Part shown: positions 31,606 through 44,590 of the stretch, piece after piece
Layout of the letters: each line of letters opens with the position of its first letter
Position numbering within the stretch: the stretch's first letter is position 1
Source: Takakia lepidozioides
Taxonomy: Eukaryota > Streptophyta > Takakiopsida > Takakiales > Takakiaceae
Assembly: GCA_030704615.1 (NCBI GenBank)
Contig: CM060731.1
Span: forward strand, 34,970,001-35,030,000
Length of the DNA: 60,000 bases
Direction: 5' to 3'
The notes under the pieces: generated by a model
Seen by the model: only the letters and a program-made list of their open reading frames with translations
What the model was told of the DNA's origin: nothing
Database searches by the model: none
Program-made: the position numbers and the translations under genes

Positions 31606-34600
31606 ATGGGAAGTGGCAGCAGGTCTCGCCATCTATGGGCACGTTTCGCCTGTGCGATTCTCACACGCCCATACGTATCCATTGCTCGGGGGTCCCTGCA
31701 GGATGTTCAAGGTCGGAGCTGGAAAGGATTTCCTCGCATAAATGTAGGCAGTGGAGGGTTCTCACAGAGCAGGGAATTCAGATCCTGCATTGTATGTGGC
31801 CCTCGATTATGCTACGATTTTGATGCAGTGACATTGTCTCGTCGATTCTGTGGATCGGTATGTCAAGGAGAAGCTGGGGAAGGTGGGGATATTAAGAAGA
31901 TTTTGATAGCAAACAGAGGTGAGATTGCTTGCCGGGTGATAAGGAGTGCTCGGAAGCTGGGCGTGCGGACCGTGGCAGTGTATAGCGATGCGGACTGGCA
32001 GGCCAAGCATGTGGAGAGTGCGGATGAAGCGATCTACATCGGGCCTGCTCCTGCAAGTGCCAGCTACTTGAATGCATCTGCAATTATCGCAGCTGCCCTT
32101 TCCACTGGAGCGCAGGCACTTCTCTCTATACACAAATCTCATGTAAGGTAGAGAGAGAGGTATCGGGTGTGACATTGAATTTTTGAGGAAAAAGTGAGTG
32201 TATCGCTTGTGGATGACTAACAACGCTTGTTTGTAATGCAAGCAGGCAATTCACCCAGGCTATGGCTTTTTGTCAGAGAGCGCTCAATTTGCCGAGCTGT
32301 GCAAGCTGCAGGGACTCATTTTTATGGGCCCGCCTTCACCTGCCATTCGGGCTATGGGTGATAAAAGGTGGTCACCCGGACACTGCTTTCCTGCATCCAT
32401 TTCTCAATCTTTTTTCCCATCATATTCCTGCTTCGGCTTGGAGCTTTTCCTCCCCCCATTTTTCTCTATCATCGGGAGAGAAACACTTGCGGGGAAAGAA
32501 TATCTCAGGTGCTTCGTTTAAATGCATAGCTACCCCAATGCTTCGCCAGCACGATGAATTTGTAACTCCTGCTGTGCTTTGCTTAGTTGGGGAATTTGGG
32601 AATGTGGAGCATGCAGTGTGGCCAAGTCTATGATGAGTGCGGCAGGGGTGCCTGTGGTCCCTGGCTATCATGGAGAGAATCAGAGCCGTGACCTATTGCA
32701 AGCTGAGGCAAACCACATTGGCTATCCTGTGCTCATCAAGGCTACCCAAGGTGGTGGTGGAAAGGTCTCCTTCCTTTTAAGTTCACTTCCACTTCCATTC
32801 ATTGGGTATAATCAAGGAGCTTCTATACGTTTTCAGGCTTTCCATGCTGCACCCACCCCTCCTTACTGGATGTCTGTTGTGGGTTTGTAGATTGTTGTTG
32901 AAGAGCATGGTTTTATGGTCAGATACTTGACCAATCATTCTGCGAAGGGGTCAAAGGAAGTTTAGGCCATGAATTTCAGGTTATGTATTAGGTGTATAAT
33001 TCTTTTTCCCAAAGGGCGCTGATGTGCTGACCCTTGTAATAGCAGGGGGCATGAAGATGCAAACCATAAACTCAACTGGTGTATCCAGACAAAAATTTAG
33101 TCTCTACTCATTTTCATCAACCAGTTCTTGAAGGATTGCAGTTCATGTGTCAATTGTGGTTTCAGGGGATGAGAATAGTGCACACTGAATCTGAATTTGA
33201 TGAATGCCTAGCGAGTGCTCAGCGGGAATCCCAGGCTGCATTTGGTGATAGCCGTGTGCTTGTAGAGAAATACGTGTCTCGACCACGCCACATTGAAGTG
33301 CAGGTTGTCTTCCTACTCTGTTCTTTGAGGTCGCTGTTGCAACTAGATGGTCTCTTTCATTACTCTTCTAATGAAGGCCATCTCCCTATTGTGACTTCAA
33401 AGTAAGTCAAGTCATGTGTGCATCATATACCCACTTACAATACAAAGAGGGTCTGAGAGCCAGAAGCAACACGCTCTAGAGAATTTAATCTTCATTTTGT
33501 GTTACAGAATGTCAATGCTGAGCTTGAAGGGAGCAAAGTTGGACTGTGCTGATGGTAGAACAATAGAATGACAGCAGGTGTGGGGATTTGCAGATTTTTG
33601 GAGACAAGCATGGGAATGTGGTGCATTTATATGAGCGTGATTGCAGTGTGCAAAGACGTCATCAAAAGATTATAGAAGAGGCTCCTGCGGTAACCTTTCT
33701 GACCTCTTTCAGACGAATCCTGGTTGGTTCGGTCGAGTGAGTGTCTCATGGTGTTGAGCCTTTGACGCTTCGGTCGACACACTCTCCTGCCCCATGAAGT
33801 GGAGGTTTCCTCTTGTCTGAGCTTCTTTCCACAATTGAAGACTTTGAGCGTACATTTCAAAATGTGATTGTGCCCTTGATCATGCAATGTCCCCTGTCAT
33901 TTCGTCCGTAAATGCAATGAATTTGTTTCCCTTTGCCTAAGGTGCCCAATGTTGTTGACTTGTATGTTCTGCACCCTGGCCCAGGCCTGTAGTCCCACAA
34001 GCAGTCGTGATTTACTTGGCCTTGTCCAATTGTTCAGCCACATATTACATCCGAGTTTCGCCAACGCATAGGACAGGCAGCTGTCAATGCAGCCAAGGTT
34101 CTAATAATCTAATCCTTTTTCTGTTGCTTTCTTTTGCTTGCTGTTGTGGCAATTTTCTGTATATCAGCTCTTTGAAATTGAAGATGGTACTGAAATTATT
34201 GCAGTTTCTTATCAGACTGTCTGAGAATGCCCAAAATGTGATGATTCTAGCGGTTGAGAAGCTTCTTTAGGTCTCTTATACAGTCTCCTGCCTGGGGTTG
34301 TTTTTCGGAAAAGGCAGTAGGGTATGAGAGTGCAGGCACCGTTGAGTTCATAGTGGACACCGTCTCTGGTGACTTCTACTTCATGGAGATGAATACACGC
34401 CTTCAGGTTTATCAGACTTCCTTGTCCTTCTCTGGATCCCTTTCAGTGATGAGAGACTACACTTGCTGCTGTGTCTTGCATTGCCCCCATATTTTTGTCT
34501 CCCTTGCTCTCTTTTCCCCAAATTAATTTCAGAATAAGTTTATCCCTGCAGCTAAGTTGCAGGGATAAGCCAAACCCTGGTGGGTGTAAACCCCAAGAAA

Positions 34601-37600
34601 GGCTCTGGGAGGGTTGTTTTCCCATGGGGTCGATGGCTGTAAGGCTATGGCAAGCCAATGTTCGCAGGGAACTGTACGAGTCCCAACACACAAAGCAACT
34701 GTCATAATTGTGATGGATTCCTAATGCCCTACTCACAAAGCACTTGTAAACTGCTATCAGGCCATGTGGAGGATGTTTTCCAGTGGTTACACACTAGTCA
34801 CCCAGCTTGGATGTCATGGTGTTACAAGATGGATGTCAGTAAACTGAAGTCTTGATGTCAGATCTTATAGATTCTTTCTTACCTAGAATTCAGCAGCTCC
34901 TTAAGATTTGGCTGTTTTTGGATTGTAGGTGGAGCACCCTGTGACAGAGATGGTGACAGGGCAGGATCTAGTTGAATGGCAGATTCGTATTGCGAATGGG
35001 GAGATGCTCCCTGTTGACCAAGGCCAGCTTAATCTGTTGGGTAGGTCATTCACCATTGAAACTTGCTATGCTATGAAACCAGGTCAGGAACTTGGCAAGC
35101 CATTGGTCAGGAGAAGAGTTTGGTCTATCGTGACTGAGACCTGCTACTGGCATGTGATTGGCGGTTTTTCTTTTATCTACATCTTTGCTCATACATTGAC
35201 ATTGTTTTGTCATCAGGGCATTCTTTTGAGGCACGCATCTATGCAGAGAATGTACCAAAAGGATTTCTACCTGCTACAGGGCAGCTGCATCATTATCGGC
35301 CTCCCCTTGGTTCCTCCACAGGTACTCTATATCAAGCAACTTGGAGTGTCCTCCATTTTTCTCAGAACATATCAATTAATCTACCAGATCGAAGGTCAAG
35401 GGCTTCAGGTGAAAGTGACACTGTTGACTAGATAGTAGCAACTTTTGTCTCCAATACAGTGGTACACAACCCGTGTCTGATCTGGTGGGTTTCTGTTGCT
35501 TCTCTGTCTGCATGTGGCATATGTATTTTTTTGGCCCTTCGAAGTTGATGAGCATAGTGGGTGTACCACTGCTGGCATTGTACTTATGATTATTGTGGAC
35601 AAACTTGAATAACTTGCAGCATACCTCAGTCTTGTCAGCTAGTTGGAAACTGACTTATTGTATCCAAATGCAGTGAGGGTGGAAACAGGGGTTGGTGAGG
35701 GAGACAGGGTGAGTGTTTTCTATGATCCCATGATTGCCAAGTTGGTGGTATGGGGCTCAAATCGGTCAGCAGCATTGACCAAGCTGCATGACTGCCTTTC
35801 CCAATTCCAGGTATGTTAACCCCAATTGTTGTACATGACTGCTTTGTGAATTGGTTCTACTCATTTATGGATACTTTCAGCGATCAAAGTATGGCAAGTT
35901 TCGGATTGGGTATGTATGGTGAGGCCCTGAAGAGGGTTGTGAGTGAGCTAGCCCAAAGATGGTCTTCGATTTGTGCAAAACAAGACCTGACAGAATCTTC
36001 GTGGACCAGGTTGCTGGTGTTCCCACCAACATAGGTTTCCTCAAGATGCTTGCCAGTCATCAGGCTTTTGCAGCAGGAGATGTGGACACCCACTTCATAG
36101 AGCGTTTCAAGGCAGATCTTCTTCCATTTGCTACCTCCCCTCCACGTGAGTCCATTACTGCAGGCATTCCAGAGCAGACTGTGCCACCAGAGACCAGATC
36201 TGGTGCAGCGTTAGCTGCTGCTGCGATCAGCATCAAGAAGTCCTGGACCCTTCTAGGACTTACCCATGGTATACTTAACTTGCTGAATCCCGCTGATACT
36301 TTCCTCTAACTGTAGCTCAGATCTTCTCAGTACTTTTTTGGCTACCTTTACTTGTACGTAGGGAGATTTCTTGATCCTTATAAGGATATTATACTACACA
36401 TTCCTTAAAGCGGCAGGTGGCCACCATAGCATGCAAGGGCTTTGATAATCTGGTTACTTGCACCACATTGGAGTGCCTATTTTTCTTCTGAGGCATGATG
36501 GAGAAGATCTACTGAACTGTGCAAGGTGTGGGTTTTTGTCAGTGCAGAAAGGCAGGGAGATAGTGGGGTGGGGTCCCTTTGGAACACTATGTCAGGCTTT
36601 CGAATGAACCATGGCTACTCACGCATGCTACAATTGGACTGGAAACCCGAAGCCGGTGACGTGCCTGCTCTGCCAATTGTCATTAAGATCACTCATGGCA
36701 ATGCTGGTGAATATGTTGTAGAGGTATTATCTTTACCCTCTTTCCTGAAAAGGTTGTAATCACGTAATCACCACTATGGGCATCACCAATGCCACTATTC
36801 CATAGTGATGCAATAGTGAATAGTGGTATGAACAAGGCACTATTGTCATATGGACTTGGTTGGTCCAGTAGAACGTGTCATGCCTGTCTTAGGCACCATA
36901 TGCAAATGCATGTTTCCAAGCTCCAAACTTTGACAGTGTGCAATCACAACATATAATGAGATAGCTATAAATTATGAATTAAGTGCCACGGAGAGGGCAC
37001 TGTCTGGAGGGACGACAGCTGCATCGAGACGCAGGAGCACCGAGCTGCAGCTCAAGCCCACTCCAGCCAGTATTTTCCCAACCTGTGGCAATTACCTTAC
37101 TTCATTTATGAGGACAAGAATCTACTCTATAACACGTGTGTGGAGCCCGCCGTCAAATGCTCCTCAGATTTTGCACCTGCATAGGTCACTGTCAGATTTT
37201 CTTACTTTATCTGACAGCTGCTGGCTCATCCATGAAGGCAGCTTTCTCATTATGAAGGTGCTGTATTCATCCACAAAGACGTGCACCATGGAATCTAATT
37301 TGGAGAATGAAACAAGATAACCATCCAGAAGAGGCAGATTTGAGCTCTCATAAATGAGTCAATTAGCAAGATTGTGTTTTCAGCATAGATTCAGAGGACT
37401 GGCTGGTCATATTCCAAGCTGATGTGTGAGTGTGAAAATACCTCACAAAGGCCATAATGAAACCCTTGCAAATTTTAGTAAGGTGGAGGCACACTCAGAC
37501 TGCACAACTAGAGGAGGAATAATGAATTGTATTATTTATTTCTCACTGATAAGCCTTGCCGCCCAAGCATGAGGGTATGGCTCTTTTCATAGTGCCCAAT

Positions 37601-38648
37601 AGTTGGTGAGTTGCAGGGGGACATGCTGAGGAGGGTCACTATCAGTGGGAAAGAGCTGCTGGATGACTGTCATAATCTCAGACTGAATGTGGAAACCAGG
37701 TCTGCTACTGTGAGCCTTGCTCACTACCTTCAGGTACTCATTTGTACCTCTCTATCACAGTTTACTTAGAGATTGCAGTGCTTACCAAGCTTCTTAGTTG
37801 ACAGGTTTTCCTAAACTTGAAAGTAGCCAAGAGGCCACCTGACCTCTTGACTTCTGTGGCCCTGATGATGATCTGAAACAGGGAGATGTCCGCCATGTAC
37901 ATCTGTGGGAAGGAGACCGGCATCACCAGTTTACCGTTCCAGTACCGCATTTTGAGATCGAGGAATTGTATGACGAGCAAATGTCATCCCAAGGGCAACA
38001 CAACAAAACCAATTCCCAGGGAGCTGGGGCTGTCGTCGCGCCTATGGCTGGTCGTGTTGTGAAGTTGTTTGCAGGGAATGGGGCGATTGTGAGAAAAGGG
38101 GAAGCTATTCTGGTCTTGGAAGCCATGAAAATGGAGGTATGTCTGTTGGACTTCGATACTCTTTGGTCAGCAGATACGTAGCCGTCTATGAACAAAGTGA
38201 GGCTCTCATTGGTTCCCTTACATGGTCCCTTTGTGTGTCCCATCACCACAGGTTAGATATCTGTCACCATCATGTTACCAGTGTCAAAACAAAATCTAGC
38301 TTAAGTGCATGCTACCATTGGTTCAGTTCAGAAAGAGATCCAGATTGACACTCGGAGAGGTTGCCTGAGGTAAGGTTAAGGCAAGTTCCATCAACGAAAC
38401 TGTTTACGAGGCAGCAAATGTAAGGGAAAGCGAGTGATATCAGGTTTCTTGTAGGGTTGGATTGCAATTCTTGTTTTGAGTCAATCAGGTCGAAAGGATC
38501 TAGGACGATTGGGACTTGTGGATTGACAGTTATGGGTGACTCGTGTGAACAGCATGTTGTGAGAGCCCCAATCGAGGGAGTTGTCCATTGCGCCAAGGTA
38601 GAGGTGGGGCAACAGGTCTCTGACAACACCCTTCTTTGCCGCATCCAG
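31606..38648 (+). CDS. MCCA: Methylcrotonoyl-CoA carboxylase subunit alpha, biotin-bearing; 15 exons seen
   Basis: This mitochondrial subunit carboxylates its own biotin with ATP and bicarbonate for leucine breakdown. Exons are 31,606-32,115, 32,246-32,367, 32,617-32,764, 33,166-33,303, 33,594-33,689, 34,038-34,097, 34,314-34,406, 34,929-35,040, 35,217-35,321, 35,674-35,810, 36,010-36,268, 36,548-36,723, 37,617-37,733, 37,882-38,136 and 38,553-38,648. Frame holds throughout (808 codons). Residues 1-100 are a basic, Ser/Arg-rich presequence. Then come [38 protein letters not shown], the Gly loop [52 protein letters not shown] and [16 protein letters not shown]. The biotinyl lysine is in EAMKME|HVV across exons 14/15. 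The start chosen is the ATG also kept in the duplicated copy. The final exon is unresolved: read-through stops at 38,747, but a short last exon is equally possible. Confidence 0.94.
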
Positions 38649-38749
38649 GTGTGTTACTGTATCTTCTGGCAAAGGCCATCTCTTAATTTGTGGATGGTCA
38701 CATGTTTCGCTGGTTCCACTGCTTTTCTTGCTATGGATATGTTTTGAAA

Positions 38750-39949
38750 GGAGAAGACAAACTGAGTGTACCAGGCTTTAGCAAGGCTATCCTAAGGTGA
38801 TACTGACAATAAGCAGAGAGTGATATAGCGCGTCATCCATTAGTAATCTGGTAACTAAATGTGATTGTTATTGTATGACATGTAAAACCTGCTTGCTGTG
38901 GTAGAATTTCTGTCCCCCTGGTCAAATCCAAACAGCAGAGTATGACACATCACTAACTTGATTCTGGATTTAGATTCCAAGTTAAAAGAGTCAAGACCTG
39001 ATGAAAATTTCCAAAAGCACTCCATAATCCAGCAGATTTGGTGTTATGCGAAAAATTACGGGGAGACCTACGTACCGAAGGGACCTGACAGGAATGTTAA
39101 TAACTTATTACTGGGGCGGCAGTTGCAGGAGGTGTGAGCAGCATCAGCAGCTGAGACATGTACATGAGCTTCATCCGGCAGCAGGCAGGAGCAGATTTGG
39201 CTGTGCTGAGAAGTCTTCAGCATTTGTAGACATGCATGATGCTATCTTCAGACCATTCTTGCATCCAGGGACATGCACTTCGAACTCCCAGTTGTATATA
39301 TAAACAGTGAGGATATGTGGGCTGTGGACAAGTCAGTCAGTAGTGATTGCCGAGAACTCTCCAGGAAGCTTGAAATTGATCTTGAGGAAGACACTCATGC
39401 TACCTTCTATGTCACTGAAATTCTGTCCTGTGAATAATTGCACAAGCAAAACAAATTTAAGACATTTTCCTCATGGATGATTGCACCTTCAATGCTGAAT
39501 GGAGGCCAAATGGATAATTTTCCCTGGTCAGATTTATTCATCCGTGAAATCGTCTGGTCATCGGTGACCTCGTCGATCCTCGTCGATCCAAGATCTGCGC
39601 CACAATAGGTCCAGGATCTGCGTCAAAATAATAGCGACAATTAAGTACCGTCGATCGATCGCTTGTTGATGGCTGACGTCGCATATTCCATGGATTCTTC
39701 AGCTCCAGGATCCTCTCGAGGCGTGGTCTTCTCTCGACCCTCGAGGACTCCGTAGTCTTCTCTCGACTCCCGAGGACTCCAGGATCCTGCAGCTCGACTC
39801 TCGAGGCGTGGTCTTCTCTCGCGAAGCTCTGCAATGACAAGTTTAAAAGGAAGGTTAGGTCACTTGCTTATTCCAGTTCTATTCTCCACGACGAGAGACA
39901 CCCAGCACAGCCCTTCTGCGCTCTCGCCAATCTGCTGCAGCCTTCGGTC
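38750..39949. other. Intergenic, 3' flank of MCCA; short CTCGAGG repeats
   Basis: At about 39,714-39,822 the words CTCGAGGCGTGGTCTTCTCT, CGAGGACTCC and CTTCTCTCGA recur in a shuffled order. At 39,567-39,590 CTCGTCGATC is repeated. No gene was recognised. Confidence 0.4.
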
Positions 39950-40189
39950 ATGTCGATGTCGGAAGACCACCTCCTGGAACACCACTTCGTGGGGACAGAT
40001 GCAGAAGTTTTCTATCAAAGCTACTACTTCGGAGAAATGCAGGAACCTTTAGCAAGCACTACAGACATCCTCCCCCAAGAACAGCTGAGCATGTCAATGA
40101 GCTTCGATGGGCCAACACTGCCAGGGCTGTTTGCGGATGTAGAGGTGGGCGAAGGCGTGGGACCTCTACGAAGAATTGCAGAAGAGTGA
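39950..40189 (+). CDS. Possible small acidic protein, 79 aa, unsupported
   Basis: The frame begins MSMSEDHLLEHHFVGTDAEV and ends GVGPLRRIAEE. It is acidic and has no membrane segment or known motif. There is no splice or homology support. It is listed because it is isolated from other genes and starts in an acceptable context (GTCATGTCG). Confidence 0.25.
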   Translation: MSMSEDHLLEHHFVGTDAEVFYQSYYFGEMQEPLASTTDILPQEQLSMSMSFDGPTLPGLFADVEVGEGVGPLRRIAEE

Positions 40190-41019
40190 GGAATCTGCAC
40201 CACCTGTGCCATGTCTGCAATTGATGTAAGACTAATACTGTGGCCTGTGCATTCCAGCCCTAATCATGATGTGATGTGAAGACTAATTATTCCTTTAAGG
40301 CTATAATGCATTTGATCTAAAGGTTTTGTTGTTTCTGATCAAATGGTAATGTGTGTGTTGGAGGAATATAATTTAGTCTTTAGAAAAACCTAGAATGTTC
40401 GTCAGTACATTTGAATCTAGTTCATCTCCTTTAGTGTGTAGACCAGCCTCATCAGTTTGCTGTTGAAATTCTGTAGAGAAGCCCGCAGCCAGACAGAGAA
40501 ATAATCTTGATTATACAAAGCTGCAGCTCATATCTCGATAGATGGAGAGAGAGAGCTCTAGAGGGCTTTTTCAACAGTACACTCATCACAATTGAGGCAA
40601 AAAATCATTTATTCTGAATAGTTCTTGGGTACAGCTTTGAGCGGGGTGAAGTCCCCTGATCCAGCTTAATCATTTAAGTTGATCTGGACAAGATCATACA
40701 TAATTACTACGTCAAGAAACTAGATTTTCTCCGCAACTACGACTGCTCTGATTAACTGACTTCATCAATTAAGTAACAGTTGGATTAATGGGAACCAAGC
40801 ATGGCCGAATCTCTAGGGATCAGCTCCTTGTATGTCTGCAATGCAGAAGTACAGAACATGGCATGAGGAGTCACTGTTCCACCCCTACAGAGCGTATCGA
40901 TCTAGAAGTTAGGCGGGATCAGCTTCCCGGTTATTCATGAGTATGTACAGTCTACCAAGGGAACTTGGGAAACAAGTACTTTCCCCTTGTGGGAAGTGTT
41001 CAAAAGCCCCTTGTAGCTT
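40190..41019. other. Intergenic, 3' flank of the first Agenet gene
   Basis: A TTTATT at 40,608-40,613 would read as AATAAA on the minus strand, about 400 bases beyond the Agenet stop. Nothing else was recognised. Confidence 0.35.
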
Positions 41020-41520
41020 TCAAGAGCCATACTTTGAAGAAACCCCCTGACAGTTCTCATGAGCAACAGGTGCAACAGGCCGAACCCACTTTTCCCCCTT
41101 CCAGCACTGCCGAGTCCGAATGTCCGGACCCTTGACTTCGAGCTCTACTCGTGAAATCTGCAACAAGATTTTGTATGTATCCTTCATCAAGTCATGGGAG
41201 ACTACCATGCCCTCCCACCACCCATCGTTCGTAAAGACATCGACCTGGCTCCCAGCCTCCCACTTGAACTCGAAGGCACACGGTGGTGGCGGTCGAATGT
41301 CAAAGCCGTCCACCTCTTCTTCCAACCGGATCTTTGATTCCGTGTCTCTTTTTAGTCTTTCATACCGTATCATGCACTTATTTACATCCTTGTGATACAT
41401 AAGCACCCTTGCCTCGAACCAAGCGCCCTCAAAGCCATCCTTATTCGACCTTACTTCCACACAAGCACCATTGATCAACTTCATACCATTGTAAGTCTGA
41501 TCCACACCCCTATTGCTCAT
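41020..41520 (-). CDS. Agenet (Tudor-like) domain protein 1, 166 aa
   Basis: Agenet domains are plant Tudor-like modules that often bind modified histones or RNA. The protein has a tandem pair. Unit one (residues about 16-75) contains GACVEVRSNKDGFEGAWFEA and IRYERL, and unit two (about 88-150) contains GSQVDVFTNDGWWEGMVV and YKILL. The linker is DIRPPPP, matching the usual VRPxPP. A W at the end (KWVRPV) closes the fold. It is a short, single-exon frame with no other domain. A paralog lies 4 kb upstream on the same strand. The start is the first ATG of the frame. Confidence 0.85.
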   Translation of the reverse strand: MSNRGVDQTYNGMKLINGACVEVRSNKDGFEGAWFEARVLMYHKDVNKCMIRYERLKRDTESKIRLEEEVDGFDIRPPPPCAFEFKWEAGSQVDVFTNDGWWEGMVVSHDLMKDTYKILLQISRVELEVKGPDIRTRQCWKGEKWVRPVAPVAHENCQGVSSKYGS

Positions 41521-43978
41521 GATCTCTGCTGGAGCCGATCCGAATGAAAACGCAAAATAGAAATGAAACGAAATGGAACTTTATAACGTTCGATCCGCAG
41601 CAAGCTCAAAGAGCTTGTGGGACAAACTCGGGACAAAAGGAAAGCAAGAAACAAGAGCAGAATCGATGCAAAACGATACAAAAGACTGTGAACCTGGGCA
41701 GAGCCGAGCACTTGAGCAGACGAGCCGACTACTCTTACATATATACCCGGGCCCCTCCTTCCTACAGAGCGTTTTTTAAATTGTCGAATGGTTTCTCGAG
41801 ATTTGTACAGATTCTTTCGGGACCAATTTCTGAATATCTCTGATTCAAAGAACTTTTGAAATAAGTAAATCTGAGAATCGCAACTAAATAAATAAAATGA
41901 GATTGAAAACTGACTCACCGGGTTTACTCAGGGGGAACTTGTGAAGATGTTGATGCTATGGGGTTTCGGACACAGTGGTCTACTGCGGAAATGGAGAAGA
42001 GTTGAAGAGTTCAAGTTGAGTGGAGAAGTGTTGAATTCATGGAGAAGAGTTTTTCGAAAATCCTTCACAAAGTTGGGACACCCACAATTGCAAAATCGAT
42101 GGCCTGAGGTGGTTTTCCTCACAGACCAATTCGAGACACCTGCAGACTACAGACAGAGTTCCTTTTGGGTTGATGGTTGGTTGAATCCTCCATGGTTGAA
42201 AGCTGCTTTCATGGTCACCACAAGGACGATGTGGTGCCGCTTTTTCTTCTACACATTTGATCCTGCTTTGCCCTCTTGGAAAAAGCTTGGGATAACACTA
42301 GTTCCTCCCTTCAAATGTATGATCAAAAGTGGATCAGCTCATCTCATCGGGAGAAAACACCAGGTTTTCTTCTCTGTTACTTTTCCCTATTGTTGAGGTG
42401 GTAGAGGAAATCTCTGGTTGCAGGAGTGTCGTTTTGGGTGTAGATTTCAGATCTTTTGAATTTTATTCATGAATACTCACAAATCTCGCCGAGCACCTCA
42501 GCTATTATTTGCTGGAGCTGGTGCCGGACTCAGTGTTGGACTGGTACTGGTATCGGCTGGCAGCCTGGGCACACAGTGGTGACCGCAGCCATGAATGAAC
42601 TAACCAAATAGCTGCAGCAAGCGAGCAGAGGTGCTGGATTCTCCATATCTGTACTTGCAGCCTCAAAGTCTGCACTAATCGCTGCCAGGCACAACACCTT
42701 AACTGGAAGAGCACTTGCTCAAAATCATATCAGACCAAAACACTAATACATGTGTGAGGAGAATTTGAAGTCGAGAGAAAGTGTGGAGCTGCTTAGAACG
42801 TTAAAACAGCTCTCGAGAGCCACATTTGAGAGAGGCTCAAAGAACTACATCTACCTGCTGGCATAATTTGTTTCTGTGAGAAAACTGCATACAATCTGTG
42901 CCAACTCATGGGCACTGGGTGAGAATATCTTAAACACGCGGGCAGCACGACGGGGCAGTGTAGGTGTGTGGAAGGTGGCCTGTTCTCGGCATCGATCATG
43001 GGATATACCGGAGTACACTGGTCATACGATAGTTCCAAATTCAAGAAAGTTAAGTTGCTTTGATATACTCACGTAACCATTAGGCGCCAGCAATATCCGG
43101 AGGCTCATCCTCCACATCGGGCATTACATAGAACTCATTGCATGCTCATTGCATGAGATCCGTGCTGCCTGTGCCTGTGATGGATCCATGTAGACTTGAT
43201 GCCCTGGTGTAGCGCGTGCATGACAAGATGCTGGACTTTAGGCCTGTTTTGCTGATTGTCACCTTGCTGAGATGCTGCTGGGGATTTGAGCCGTTGTCGC
43301 CTCAAAGAATCTGTATTTGTACCTGTGATTGAAGTAAAATTAACGAGTCGGAACTACAGATAGAGGAGCCGCGCCGGAGATACATGTGGTTACTAATCCT
43401 GGAAAAAAATGAGCAACAAATCCAAGCTCAGGCTTATAGCTCTTCTGGTGGTTAGTTGAATATGGTAGTGACATTCATCCTCACTTTTCACAAATAGGCC
43501 TTAATGGATGGGAAGAGCAAGTCTAGATATATGTCACGGACCGTGGCGTTGCACTGAAATGCAACGAAAAGAGCCTGTTGTGTATCATAAGAAAAGGCAA
43601 TCTGGTCCGCACCAAAAAAGTAGTTGCCAGAGAACAGGGTCATGACTCATGGAATCGCCCCAAACATGAGAATGGGTCTGTTCTCCTCCGTTCTTTTCCG
43701 TGTAACTAAATTACATCTCATAATAAGAACACCAGTAAGATACGGTCGTCAGTTCTTTGCCTCTTATCATAGCTCTGATACTTGCGTTAAAGCTTAGATC
43801 AAACGCATATCTCCCTAGCCTATTGCAGTGAACCTGTCGGCCAGGTGCAAGAACTATCAATTTAGACCTGCACCTGCAAATTCCTCACCACGAACGATGA
43901 CCCCAGGAGACCTGTTCTGGACAGTGTGTGATGCATATGCTCAATGGCTTCCTTCAATGCCTCCAACTCACTCTTGCA
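41521..43978. other. Intergenic between Agenet gene 1 and the MCCA copy
   Basis: A 151-codon plus-strand frame (41,941-42,396) overlaps the presumed promoter of the Agenet gene and has no recognisable domain. The minus-strand sequence just below 43,978 has an open stretch reading CKSELEALKEAIEHMHH that runs to a stop near 43,857. It adjoins the MCCA copy but is not MCCA sequence. No gene is called. Confidence 0.4.
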
Positions 43979-44590
43979 AAATCTCACCTCTGTTTGCTAT
44001 CAAAATCTTCTGAATACCCCCACCTTCCCCAACTTCTCCTTGACAAAAAGATCCACAGAATCGACGAGACAATATTGTAACTGCACCAAACTGTAGCATA
44101 ATCGAGGGGCACATACAATGCAGGACCTGAAATCCCTGCTCTGTGAGAACCCTCTACCTACAATTATGCGAGGAAATCCTTTCAGCTTCCACCTTGAACA
44201 TCCTGCAGGGACTCCTGAGTAACGGATACGTATGGGCGTGTGAGAATAGCACAGGCGAGACGTGACCATAGATTGCGAGACTTGCTGCCACTTCCCATAC
44301 CCAAATTTCCCAACTTCTCCACTTCAAAAATCTTCACGTGCTTGGTCCCTCAACCCCTCCCAATCCCACAAACACTTGAATTAATGAGGTTCTTGCTCGA
44401 GATCCACCCTTGCGAAAATCATCACTTTGTCGCCTCACTGCAGGGATCCCCCTCTCTCAGTTCCTGCTGATCTCCACACTCACATTCCTGCATAGATCTA
44501 GCCGTTCTTATGATAATGGACGGCGATAGTACGACTCAAATACAAATCTCACTGCCAAAAAACTTGTATGATAGATATAGTCTACCTTGG
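43979..44590 (-). pseudogene. Broken copy of MCCA promoter and first exon
   Basis: The minus strand aligns with 31,272-31,925, covering about 330 bases upstream of the MCCA start and the first 107 codons. The start ATG is kept (44,298-44,296), and MGSGSKSRNLWSRLACAI parallels [18 protein letters not shown]. Codon 39 is TGA where MCCA has TGG (Trp), and small deletions follow before ILIANRGE, where the match stops abruptly. Because the upstream region is included and the break falls inside an exon, this is a DNA-level copy and not a retrocopy. It is truncated and non-functional as MCCA. Confidence 0.9.

Noticed and set aside
41941-42396. 151-codon plus-strand frame upstream of Agenet gene 1
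   Set aside because: It overlaps the likely promoter of the Agenet gene and has no known motif. No intron or homolog supports it.
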